A stretch of 20,676 nt of DNA, taken from NCBI GenBank assembly GCA_002451555.1, contig DKCU01000074.1:44723-65398 (forward strand), written 5' to 3'. A program made the position numbers and the translations under genes. Source of the DNA: Candidatus Segatella albertsiae. Its GTDB lineage: Bacteria > Bacteroidota > Bacteroidia > Bacteroidales > Bacteroidaceae. Below the pieces are notes generated by a model, which did no database searches, was not told where the DNA came from, and worked only from the letters and a program-made list of their open reading frames with translations. Within the stretch, counting starts at the first letter, position 1. Each line of letters starts with the position of its first letter. Positions 7,727 through 15,285 of the stretch are shown here, piece by piece.

Positions 7727-7839
7727 GAATGTTAAGTGTTGAATGTTAAATGTTAAATCGGGGTTTACGCCGTAAGTATTCCTACCTGTTACTTCAAGAA
7801 AGTAATAACTTAACATTTAACACTTAACATTTAACATTC
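7727..7839. repeat. Long imperfect inverted repeat (GTTAA type)
   Basis: The left arm 7727-7758 and right arm 7807-7839 are inverted copies of a sequence made of repeated TGTTAA units; 28 of the first 32 positions agree and two of the four differences can be G-U pairs. The 48-base loop contains smaller pairings, for example TTACG/CGTAA around 7765-7775. It separates the carboxyltransferase gene from the HD-lptD pair on the minus strand. An identical 18-base piece of the left arm (GAATGTTAAGTGTTGAAT) recurs at 13124-13141. Confidence 0.85.
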
Positions 7840-7850
7840 TTCTCATTACA

Positions 7851-9626
7851 TTATTTCTCATTGCGCTCAATGTAAGCAATGACATCACCCTTGCGGATCT
7901 TGCAGCCTTGCTTAGCGTTGATTTCCACGAGTTTGCCACCAAGCGCAGCTGGCACAGTCTCAAACTCACCCCATGGTGCGAGGATATAACAGAAAGCGTC
8001 GCCTTCCTTATATTCCTTGCCGATGAATGGTTCTACGGCTGGCTGGCACTCGCCCTCACCCTGGAACTCCCAGAAAATCTGACCTGCCACTGGTGCTACG
8101 ATGGCATCAGCCTTGGCGTGCTTGAACTCTGCGAGCTGAGCAGGAGTCAATGTGGTACCGAGCTTTGCATCCTTAGCTTTCTGGAGATCTGCCAAGAAGT
8201 TCTTCTTAGCCTGACCGCTCTTGTAGTTGCGATACTGCTCTGGGTGCATGGCAAGTTCGAAGAGTTCCTCATCGTCCTGACCATAGTCCCAACCGTTCTC
8301 GTCCATCTCCTTCTTGAAGTCATCGAGAGCGTCATGGAGCAATGTGTGCGCATCTACATCGGTGAACTCACGGCCCTGCTTCTTAGCCAGTTCAACGAGC
8401 TCTGGGTCGATGGTTCCTGGAATCTTACCGCTCTTACCGAGAATCATACCCCACATAGAGTCATCCATCATCACGAAGCGACCCTTGCCCTGCTCCATGG
8501 TGAGGAGGTTCATCAGTGAGATATTCTTCACATACTGGCTGAATGGAGTTACCAAAGGAGGGTAACCTACGCGTGGCCATACATACTCCACCTCATCGAA
8601 GAGTTTAATCAAGAGGTCATCCATAGACAACTCAGCCTCGCCCTTCTTCTTGCGGATATTATTGATGGTCTGGCGCATACCACCGAGGTCTGCCATCATG
8701 GAGCCCATCATACCACCAGGAAGACCGCAGCCGAGAAGCAAAGAAGACATAATCTTATTGCCTGGGTTGATAAAGTATCCGAGCCAGTCGTCGATGAACT
8801 CCTGTGTCAAGGCACGAGCCTTCATATAAGCGCTCATATTAATCTCTGGTACCTCGAAGCCCTCGTTCTTCAGCATACTGATAACGGAGATGATGTCCGG
8901 ATGAACCTTACCCCAAGACAATGGCTCAATGGCAGTATCGATGATGTCGGCACCATTGTTGCAAACCTCCAAGATTGAAGCCATGGAGAGACCTGGTCCA
9001 GAGTGGCCGTGGTACTGGATGATGATGTTAGGATACTTGTCCTTGATCATCTTGGTGAGTTTACCAAGGAATGCAGGCTGACCGATACCAGCCATATCCT
9101 TCAAGCAGATTTCCTCTGCGCCTGCAGCAATGAGCTGGTCGGCGATATTCATATAATACTCAAGAGTATGTACAGGAGAGTTGGTGATACAGAGAGCACA
9201 CTGTGGAGTCATACCACCTTCCTTTGCCCACTTAATGGAAGGAATGATGTTACGCACATCATTCAAGCCATCGAAGATACGGGTGATGTTGGTACCCTGC
9301 TTCGCCTTCACCTTATACATAAGGGCACGTACATCGTCTGGCACAGGATACATACGAAGAGCGTTCAGACCACGATCAAGCATGTGGGTCTTGATGCCAG
9401 CCTCATTGAAAGGCTTGCAGAAAGCACGAACAGCCTCGTTAGGATTCTCACCTGCGAGAAGATTAACTTGCTCAAAAGCACCACCATTAGTTTCTACACG
9501 GCTAAAGCAGCCCATTTCGATGATAACTGGCGCAATCTTTGCCAACTGATCCTTGCGTGGCTGGAACTTACCAGAGCTCTGCCACATGTCTCGATACACG
9601 AGACTGAACTGAATTTTCTTCTTCAT
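7851..9626 (-). CDS. OadA/5S-like carboxyltransferase with a degenerate biotinyl domain
   Basis: Homologous to oxaloacetate decarboxylase alpha, pyruvate carboxylase subunit B and transcarboxylase 5S, which move CO2 between a keto acid and carrier-bound biotin. I start at 9626 (MKKKIQFSLVYRDMWQ); the frame extends to 9680, but the promoter at 9676-9685 makes that start impossible. The 591 aa match the family. The TIM-barrel active site is present: YRDMWQS (Asp13, Gln16), the carboxylatable Lys176 in LKDMAG, and metal ligands His206 and His208 in HGHSGPG, where relatives usually have HTHDT. The C-terminal domain (507-591) has the biotinyl fold pattern, but the (E)AMKM motif is replaced by LAPWGEFE (549-556) with no lysine. 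It may act without biotin, use a separate carrier, or have a new role. Confidence 0.8.
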   Translation of the reverse strand: MKKKIQFSLVYRDMWQSSGKFQPRKDQLAKIAPVIIEMGCFSRVETNGGAFEQVNLLAGENPNEAVRAFCKPFNEAGIKTHMLDRGLNALRMYPVPDDVRALMYKVKAKQGTNITRIFDGLNDVRNIIPSIKWAKEGGMTPQCALCITNSPVHTLEYYMNIADQLIAAGAEEICLKDMAGIGQPAFLGKLTKMIKDKYPNIIIQYHGHSGPGLSMASILEVCNNGADIIDTAIEPLSWGKVHPDIISVISMLKNEGFEVPEINMSAYMKARALTQEFIDDWLGYFINPGNKIMSSLLLGCGLPGGMMGSMMADLGGMRQTINNIRKKKGEAELSMDDLLIKLFDEVEYVWPRVGYPPLVTPFSQYVKNISLMNLLTMEQGKGRFVMMDDSMWGMILGKSGKIPGTIDPELVELAKKQGREFTDVDAHTLLHDALDDFKKEMDENGWDYGQDDEELFELAMHPEQYRNYKSGQAKKNFLADLQKAKDAKLGTTLTPAQLAEFKHAKADAIVAPVAGQIFWEFQGEGECQPAVEPFIGKEYKEGDAFCYILAPWGEFETVPAALGGKLVEINAKQGCKIRKGDVIAYIERNEK

Positions 9627-9675
9627 TATTTTATTAGCTATATTCTTCTTAATTAACAAACATAATTTACCAAGG

Positions 9676-9685
9676 TGCAAATATA
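9676..9685 (-). promoter_or_regulatory. Promoter of the carboxyltransferase gene
   Basis: On the minus strand the sequence reads TATATTTGCA, a perfect TAnnTTTG -7 element followed by CA. The start codon lies about 50 bases downstream at 9626. No TTTG -33 element is visible at the usual 19-20-base spacing. Confidence 0.7.
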
Positions 9686-9740
9686 GTCAAAAAAATCCGA
9701 ACTATCTCATATTACACCATTTAATTAATAATGTTTAAGT

Positions 9741-11015
9741 TTAATTCTCTTCTTCCAAAGCTGCGACGAACTCTTTATGGAACGTACCAAAAAGAAGCAA
9801 GATTTCTTTTCGAGTCTCTTCCTCTTCATCCCAAAGGCTTAGTTCGCCTGCCCTATGAGCCAAAATCATCTTGGCACAACGTCGAATCTTACGCTTGTTG
9901 TTGCGTGCCTGCAGAAGGTCGCCTTGGATCGGCTTCTGATTGATATACGAAAATGCCACCAGCTGTTTCATGAACACCTCGAACATCGGATTGTCGTGTC
10001 GCCAATCCTCATCTTTCAACCAGAACCATTGGAAAGCATACTTCTGTTCCAACGATATCAAATGTCCACCTAGCTCATCTATCTTGTCACCAGCCTTTAA
10101 GAACTGCTCATAAGCATAATTGCCCAAAGCCGTCGGCTCAACTATCAACTCCGATTCGCAGTCAGTTTCCAAAGAGCTACCACTCAAAGCTATGCGCCAC
10201 CTATTATTTTTATTTTTCACCAAGGCTTCATGTGCATTCATCATCAACTCCGACAGTTTCCCCTCGCTTGGCAATTCACCAACGATGGCCAGTTTTTCCC
10301 TTTGGTCACGAACCACAAGTTTCGCCTCATGCTGGCGAAGCACACACATATAGATGAGTTTGTCATTGTCCAGATGAAGCGAAAAGCGATCATTGCTATC
10401 ATCTCCCACAAAATCATAAGAATAATCATCGATCTTGTCATGAGGGACTTCAATGTCACCATGCAACTTGTTGCCTTCTTTGTCATATAGCGAGAATCCC
10501 ATATACGGAATCTGCAAGCGCAAAGTACATGGGCTTCCGCCCTTTCTAGGAACCAAGGTCATAAGCAACCCATCGTCCCCAAAGTCCTCTTTCTTGCAAA
10601 CAAACCCATCTTTTGTTTTTTCTGCTTTTTCGATTTTCACCTCTCCATGTCTCCAAAAGATGTCAAAAGTGATGGTATTCTCATCCTCACCAACCACCTC
10701 GATGAAATCCTCCAAATCCATGTCTAGGTATATGGCCTTTGCAGGCTCTATCACCTCGTCGTCATCATCCAAGACACCTACTAGAATCTCGCCAGGGATA
10801 GGATCGTCTTCCCATTCTGCATCTTCCGGTGCGTTACTTGGCCTGAATACGAGATACAACATTCTCGCTTCTTTTCTATTTCCATCTTCAGTACAATGAA
10901 ACACCTTAGACTCTTTTGGCACAAAAAATGGCCTTGAGAGATAAGGGCTCTTGCATAACGCTGTATATTCGATTTCTGCCCATGCAGGCTGTGTGTGTGT
11001 TGTTTTGTTTGTCAT
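9741..11015 (-). CDS. Uncharacterised 424-aa acidic cytoplasmic protein
   Basis: I do not recognise this family. The protein has no signal peptide and no membrane helix. It is rich in Asp and Glu (for example LDDDDE near 87-92 and EEEETRKE near 400). The first 270 residues look like mainly beta strands. The last 150 are more helical and basic in part (ARNNKRKIRRCAKMILAHRAGE), with several Trp (FQWFWLKDEDWRHDNP). It follows rfbB by 19 bases on the same strand, so it is probably the last gene of the nucleotide-sugar operon, though nothing in the sequence ties it to sugar chemistry. ACAAGG lies just before the ATG. No terminator is obvious after it. Confidence 0.75.
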   Translation of the reverse strand: MTNKTTHTQPAWAEIEYTALCKSPYLSRPFFVPKESKVFHCTEDGNRKEARMLYLVFRPSNAPEDAEWEDDPIPGEILVGVLDDDDEVIEPAKAIYLDMDLEDFIEVVGEDENTITFDIFWRHGEVKIEKAEKTKDGFVCKKEDFGDDGLLMTLVPRKGGSPCTLRLQIPYMGFSLYDKEGNKLHGDIEVPHDKIDDYSYDFVGDDSNDRFSLHLDNDKLIYMCVLRQHEAKLVVRDQREKLAIVGELPSEGKLSELMMNAHEALVKNKNNRWRIALSGSSLETDCESELIVEPTALGNYAYEQFLKAGDKIDELGGHLISLEQKYAFQWFWLKDEDWRHDNPMFEVFMKQLVAFSYINQKPIQGDLLQARNNKRKIRRCAKMILAHRAGELSLWDEEEETRKEILLLFGTFHKEFVAALEEEN

Positions 11016-11034
11016 CCTTGTCGCTTAACTATTT

Positions 11035-12168
11035 TTATCTGTCTTTATACATGTTTTCGTAATACTTCTGATAGTCACCGCTTGTCACGTTATCCATCCA
11101 TTCCTGGTTTTCAAGATACCATTTCACGGTTTTCTCTATACCCTCCTCAAACTGCAGAGATGGCTCCCAACCCAATTCTCTCTGAAGTTTACGAGAGTCG
11201 ATGGCATAACGCATATCATGCCCCTTGCGATCGGTTACATAAGTGATAAGGTCGAGATCCTCTCCTTCCTTTCGACCTAGCAAACGATCGACTGTCTTGA
11301 TGACCACCTTGATGATGTCTATGTTCTTCCACTCATTGAAACCGCCAATATTGTAAGTCTCCGCGATCTTGCCATTGTGGAAAATCATATCAATGGCACG
11401 AGCGTGGTCTTCCACATACAACCAGTCGCGTACATTCTCGCCCTTGCCATAGACAGGCAATGGCTTGCGATGACGGATGTTGTTGATGAACAAAGGTATC
11501 AACTTCTCAGGGAACTGATATGGACCATAATTGTTGGAACAATTGGTCACGATGGTCGGCATACCGTATGTATCATGGAAGGCACGAACGAAATGGTCTG
11601 AGCTTGCCTTGGATGCAGAATATGGAGAATGAGGATTGTACTTGGTAGTCTCCACAAAGAATTCCTCACCATAAGCTTCATGGTTCTTGCCACTCGAAGC
11701 CTTTGTGGTGAAAGGCGCAGGAACACCCTCAGGGTGGGTCATCTGCAAAGCACCATACACCTCATCCGTAGAGATGTGGTAGAAACGCTTGCCCTCATAT
11801 CCCTCAGGAAGGCTTTCCCAATAGGTCTTTGCTGCCTGAAGCAAGGACAAAGTACCCATCACGTTGGTATGAGCAAAGGTGAAAGGATCTTTGATACTTC
11901 TATCGACATGGCTCTCGGCTGCAAGATGGATGATACCATCCACATGCTCATCCTGCATCAACTTCAAGAATGCGTCGAAGTCACAAATATCCATCTTCAC
12001 AAATTTATAGTTTGGCTTGTCCTCTATGTCCTTGAGATTGGCAAGGTTGCCTGCATAAGTCAACTTATCGAGATTGATGATATTATACTCAGGATATTTG
12101 TTCACGAAGAGGCGAACTACATGTGAGCCGATGAAACCAGCGCCACCAGTGATAACGATATTCTTCAT
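11035..12168 (-). CDS. rfbB: dTDP-glucose 4,6-dehydratase
   Basis: Second enzyme of dTDP-L-rhamnose synthesis: NAD-dependent conversion of dTDP-glucose to dTDP-4-keto-6-deoxyglucose in the cytoplasm. An extended short-chain dehydrogenase of 377 aa. It shows the Rossmann motif TGGAGFIG (7-14), the catalytic triad region STDEVYG with Thr134, Asp135 and Glu136, and the YSASK pair Tyr183/Lys187. The sugar-nucleotide segment NNYGPYQFPEKLIP is also typical. It starts 5 bases after the rfbD stop, so the two are translationally close. Also called rmlB. Confidence 0.95.
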   Translation of the reverse strand: MKNIVITGGAGFIGSHVVRLFVNKYPEYNIINLDKLTYAGNLANLKDIEDKPNYKFVKMDICDFDAFLKLMQDEHVDGIIHLAAESHVDRSIKDPFTFAHTNVMGTLSLLQAAKTYWESLPEGYEGKRFYHISTDEVYGALQMTHPEGVPAPFTTKASSGKNHEAYGEEFFVETTKYNPHSPYSASKASSDHFVRAFHDTYGMPTIVTNCSNNYGPYQFPEKLIPLFINNIRHRKPLPVYGKGENVRDWLYVEDHARAIDMIFHNGKIAETYNIGGFNEWKNIDIIKVVIKTVDRLLGRKEGEDLDLITYVTDRKGHDMRYAIDSRKLQRELGWEPSLQFEEGIEKTVKWYLENQEWMDNVTSGDYQKYYENMYKDR

Positions 12169-12173
12169 TTATT

Positions 12174-13112
12174 TTACTTTTCTAAAAGGTTTGCAATACA
12201 TTTTTCCAAGGAATCTATCCAATAAGGCACTACCATTCCAAATGTCTCCTTAAAAGTGCGCTTATCAAGTACCGAGTAGGCAGGACGAGCCACAGGAGAA
12301 GGATATTCTGAACTATAACATGGTTGGATGTCACAAACGACTTCTGCCTCACCCTTCTTGGCACGCAAAGCATTGCTGATACGAAGAATCATCTGAGTGA
12401 AGTCATACCAAGAACATACTCCTTCATTGGAGAAGTGATAGACACCCACATATTCCTGGGCATCAGAAGCTGTCTTCACTTTCTTCAGCACAGCATCAAT
12501 GGCATGTGCCAAATCGAGTGCATAGGTAGGGGTACCACATTGGTCGAAGACTACCTTCAACTGAGTTTTGTTGGCAGTAAGATTGAGCATGGTCTTGCAG
12601 AAATTCTTGCCAAACTCAGAATACAGCCATGCTGTACGGATAATGACATATTTGCAATTGCTTGCCATGATATTCTGCTCTCCATGGAGTTTGGTCGTAC
12701 CATAGACTCCAGTTGGTGTACCCTGCTGTGTAGGACTGCAAGGTACATTGTATGGTTCCTTGCCAAATACATAATCTGTAGAAATCTGAATGAGCAAGCC
12801 ATCCACTTCTTTCATGGCTTTGGCGAGGTTCGCCGGAGCCTCGGCATTCAATTTCTCCGCAAGCGCTCCCAACTTCTCGTCAGTCTCACAAGCATCGACA
12901 TTGGTCCATGCCGCACAATTGACAATGGCATGGATGTCATTCTCCTTCACCATTTTCCGAATGGCCTCCATATCCGTGATATCGAGATATTCAGTCTCCA
13001 CACCTTCCACCTGGTTGACATCGGTAAAGACATAATGGTCAGAAGCCCCCTTGCTAACGATACGCATCTCGTTTCCGAGTTGTCCGTTGGCACCAGTCAC
13101 TAATATATTCAT
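12174..13112 (-). CDS. rfbD: dTDP-4-dehydrorhamnose reductase
   Basis: Last enzyme of dTDP-L-rhamnose synthesis; it reduces dTDP-4-keto-L-rhamnose with NAD(P)H. 312 aa, in the family range of about 300. Visible are the GANGQLGNEM nucleotide-binding loop (7-16), STDYVFG (111-117), and the catalytic YGTTK with Tyr137 and Lys141, followed by GEQ. The RTAWLYSEFGKNF segment is characteristic of RmlD. It lies between rfbC and rfbB on the minus strand, 5 bases from rfbB. The 85-base gap to rfbC carries an intergenic repeat and no clear promoter. Confidence 0.95.
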   Translation of the reverse strand: MNILVTGANGQLGNEMRIVSKGASDHYVFTDVNQVEGVETEYLDITDMEAIRKMVKENDIHAIVNCAAWTNVDACETDEKLGALAEKLNAEAPANLAKAMKEVDGLLIQISTDYVFGKEPYNVPCSPTQQGTPTGVYGTTKLHGEQNIMASNCKYVIIRTAWLYSEFGKNFCKTMLNLTANKTQLKVVFDQCGTPTYALDLAHAIDAVLKKVKTASDAQEYVGVYHFSNEGVCSWYDFTQMILRISNALRAKKGEAEVVCDIQPCYSSEYPSPVARPAYSVLDKRTFKETFGMVVPYWIDSLEKCIANLLEK

Positions 13113-13197
13113 TTTTAAATATTGAATGTTAAGTGTTGAATATAGAGTTGGACATACGTCCTTTTTACTCTTTTACTTTTTAACCTTTTTACTTTTA
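13113..13197. repeat. Intergenic repeat between rfbC and rfbD
   Basis: GAATGTTAAGTGTTGAAT at 13124-13141 is identical to 7727-7744. Next to it, around 13160-13197, is a low-complexity run of TTTTTACTTTT-like units separated by AACC or C. A small GGAC/GTCC hairpin lies between the two parts. No promoter motif of the local type is present, so the operon probably reads through. Confidence 0.65.
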
Positions 13198-13782
13198 TCA
13201 GTACAAGCTGACATGGATGTCGAAAGGACTGTCAAAGTCTTTCAACAAATCATGCTTCGTGTCTTTCTCGGAGAGAATAGCATGCTCCGTTGGAATTTTC
13301 CAGTCTATGCCAAGACTATCATCAAGAATAGAGATACCTCCATCGGCCTCAGGATGATAGAACTCATCGCACTTGTATTGGAACACCGCCGTGTCACTCA
13401 ACACGGAGAATCCATGGGCAAAGCCACGAGGAACAAAAAACTGGCGATGATTATCTTCCGTCAACTCGACAGCCACATGCTTGCCATAGGTAGGCGAACC
13501 TTTGCGAATATCCACAGCCACATCGAGCACAGCGCCCTTCACACATCTCACCAATTTGCTCTGTGTATAAGGAGGACGCTGGAAATGCAGACCACGCATC
13601 ACGCCGTAAGACGACATACTCTCATTGTCTTGGCAGAAATTGATGGTATGTCCCAAGACAGGAGCTACCTTCTCATCGAACTCTCTCTGCGAAAAGCTCT
13701 CAAAGAAATAGCCACGAGCATCCTTAAACACACGCGGTTCAATGATGAGCACATCCTTTATATCTGTTTTGATTACTTCCAT
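13198..13782 (-). CDS. rfbC: dTDP-4-dehydrorhamnose 3,5-epimerase
   Basis: Third enzyme of dTDP-L-rhamnose synthesis; a small cupin that epimerises C3 and C5 of the keto sugar. 194 aa, typical length. The active-site strand VMRGLHFQ contains Arg63 and the catalytic base His66. The segments LDVAVDIRKGSPTYG (86-100) and FVPRGFAHGF (116-125), and Tyr136 in FQYKCDE, are all RmlC signatures. It lies 71 bases downstream of fcl and 85 upstream of rfbD in the same direction. Confidence 0.95.
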   Translation of the reverse strand: MEVIKTDIKDVLIIEPRVFKDARGYFFESFSQREFDEKVAPVLGHTINFCQDNESMSSYGVMRGLHFQRPPYTQSKLVRCVKGAVLDVAVDIRKGSPTYGKHVAVELTEDNHRQFFVPRGFAHGFSVLSDTAVFQYKCDEFYHPEADGGISILDDSLGIDWKIPTEHAILSEKDTKHDLLKDFDSPFDIHVSLY

Positions 13783-13808
13783 GATTTTATACCTTATTAT
13801 ATTAAATA

Positions 13809-13861
13809 GTCTTATATATTATATTTTAAGACGGCATTACATGAAGACTAATATTAGTCTT
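13809..13861. repeat. Palindrome over the fcl stop codon plus adjoining hairpin
   Basis: AAGACTAATATTAGTCTT at 13844-13861 is a perfect 18-bp palindrome, and the fcl stop codon (13854-13856, minus strand) lies inside it. Next to it GTCTTA (13809-13814) pairs with TAAGAC (13827-13832). There is no T-run after it in the direction of transcription. It may be a processing or attenuation site between fcl and rfbC. Confidence 0.6.
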
Positions 13862-15062
13862 TCAGGCTTTCTTGATACCATTCATAGAGTTTCTCTACTC
13901 CATCCTCTATCTCCACCTTGTGGGTCCAACCGAGAGAATGTAATTTGCTCACGTCGATGAGCTTACGAGGAGTTCCGTCTGGCTTGGCAGCGTCAAACTC
14001 CACTGTTCCCTTAAAGCCAACGGTCTTGACGATAAGTTCAGAAAGTTCACGGATGGTCAATTCCTTTCCTGTACCCACATTGATATGGCAATTACGTATC
14101 TCGCCAAGAGAAGGAATAGCGCCACCACGCCCCTCGGAGTTATTGCGATCAACAGCGCCATCGACTTTGGCACCATAGAATACGGAAGAATATTTCTCAA
14201 TGCCGATGATGTCCTTGAAATCGACATTCAGAAGTACATGAACGCTAGCATCAGCCATGTCCTCGCTCCATAGGAACTCACGCAAAGGCTTGCCTGTACC
14301 CCAAAGTACCACCTTATTATTATATATGCCATAAAATTCCAAGGCCTTCAGGATACGCTCGTGGTCATTGCTACCATCGACATTGCCCTCGCCAATGATG
14401 GCACGGAGCTTGTCAGTAGGATTGATAGGACGCTTGTTCATATCGACCTCAATGCTGTGCCAGTCACCCTCATGTATCAACTTGGCCAAGTAAATCTTGC
14501 GCATCATCGCAGGCATCACATGACTATTTTCCAAGTGGAAATTATCGTTAGGACCATAGAGGTTGGTAGGCATTACGGCAATATAATTGGTGCCATACTG
14601 GAGATTGTAGCTCTCACACATCTTCAGACCAGCAATCTTGGCAATGGCATATTCCTCATTGGTATATTCCAAAGGCGAAGTCAAGAGCACATCCTCCTTC
14701 ATTGGCTGAGGAGCATCCTTTGGATAGATGCAAGTGGAGCCGAGGAAAAGAAGTTTCTTCACCCCATGGCTATAGGCATTGCTGATAACATTGCATTGCA
14801 TCTTCATGTTCTGCATGATGAAGTCTGCACGATAAAGCGAGTTCGCCATGATACCACCTACAAAGGCTGCAGCCAGCACTACGGCATCAGGACGTTCCTC
14901 ATCGAAGAATTTCTGAACGGCATATTGATCGGTCAAATCAAGTTCCTTATGACTTCTACCCACCAAATTGTTATAACCTCTTTTCTTCAAGTTGTTCCAA
15001 ATAGCGGAACCCACCAAACCATGGTGGCCTGCAATGTAAATCTTACTATCCTTACTTAACAT
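13854..15062 (-). CDS. fcl: GDP-L-fucose synthase
   Basis: Bifunctional epimerase/reductase that turns GDP-4-keto-6-deoxymannose into GDP-L-fucose with NADPH. The Rossmann loop GHHGLVG (12-18), the GSTCIYP segment with Ser109 and Cys111, Tyr138/Lys142 in YAIAK and His181 match the catalytic residues of E. coli Fcl (Ser107, Cys109, Tyr136, Lys140, His179). At 402 aa it is about 80 longer than E. coli Fcl (321 aa). The extra residues are in two stretches, about 190-245 before VVLWGTGKPLREF and about 285-325 before HINVGTG. It is the first gene of the minus-strand operon, with its promoter at 15100-15109. The partner gmd is not in the window. Also called wcaG. Confidence 0.93.
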   Translation of the reverse strand: MLSKDSKIYIAGHHGLVGSAIWNNLKKRGYNNLVGRSHKELDLTDQYAVQKFFDEERPDAVVLAAAFVGGIMANSLYRADFIMQNMKMQCNVISNAYSHGVKKLLFLGSTCIYPKDAPQPMKEDVLLTSPLEYTNEEYAIAKIAGLKMCESYNLQYGTNYIAVMPTNLYGPNDNFHLENSHVMPAMMRKIYLAKLIHEGDWHSIEVDMNKRPINPTDKLRAIIGEGNVDGSNDHERILKALEFYGIYNNKVVLWGTGKPLREFLWSEDMADASVHVLLNVDFKDIIGIEKYSSVFYGAKVDGAVDRNNSEGRGGAIPSLGEIRNCHINVGTGKELTIRELSELIVKTVGFKGTVEFDAAKPDGTPRKLIDVSKLHSLGWTHKVEIEDGVEKLYEWYQESLKD

Positions 15063-15099
15063 TTTTCTATCTCAAATATTTAAGTTGTTATTTTGTCCG

Positions 15100-15132
15100 T
15101 GCAAAATTACGACTTTTCTCGCAAAGAATAAA
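15100..15132 (-). promoter_or_regulatory. Promoter of the fcl-rfbCDB operon
   Basis: Minus-strand TAATTTTGCA (15100-15109) is a -7 element. TTTA (15129-15132 read on the minus strand) is a one-mismatch -33 element at 19-base spacing. Transcription should begin near 15095, about 30 bases before the fcl ATG. It is divergent from the lipoprotein promoter. Confidence 0.7.
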
Positions 15133-15232
15133 ACTTTTAGCAAAATATTTTGTAATTATCGCATTTTGTTGTATCTTTTGACAAAATAGGCGGCATCTCA
15201 ACAATAAAAAAATTAAAAATTTCATTTTTATT

Positions 15233-15265
15233 TTTGTATTGTCTTCGATTTGCACTATCTTTGCA
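15233..15265 (+). promoter_or_regulatory. Promoter of the lipoprotein gene
   Basis: TTTG (15233-15236), a 19-base spacer and TATCTTTGCA (15256-15265) form the best full Bacteroidota promoter in the window. Transcription should start near 15270, which excludes the TTG start at 15250 and leaves the ATGs at 15277 or 15286. Confidence 0.8.
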
Positions 15266-15285
15266 CCATAAAAGAAATGAACATC

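Noticed and set aside
9627..9680. Upstream start for the carboxyltransferase
   Set aside because: It lies on the -7 promoter element, so it would not be transcribed, and the family starts at MKKKIQFSLVYRD.
15250..15285. TTG start for the lipoprotein
   Set aside because: The TTG lies inside the promoter spacer, upstream of the expected transcript start, and would disrupt the signal peptide.
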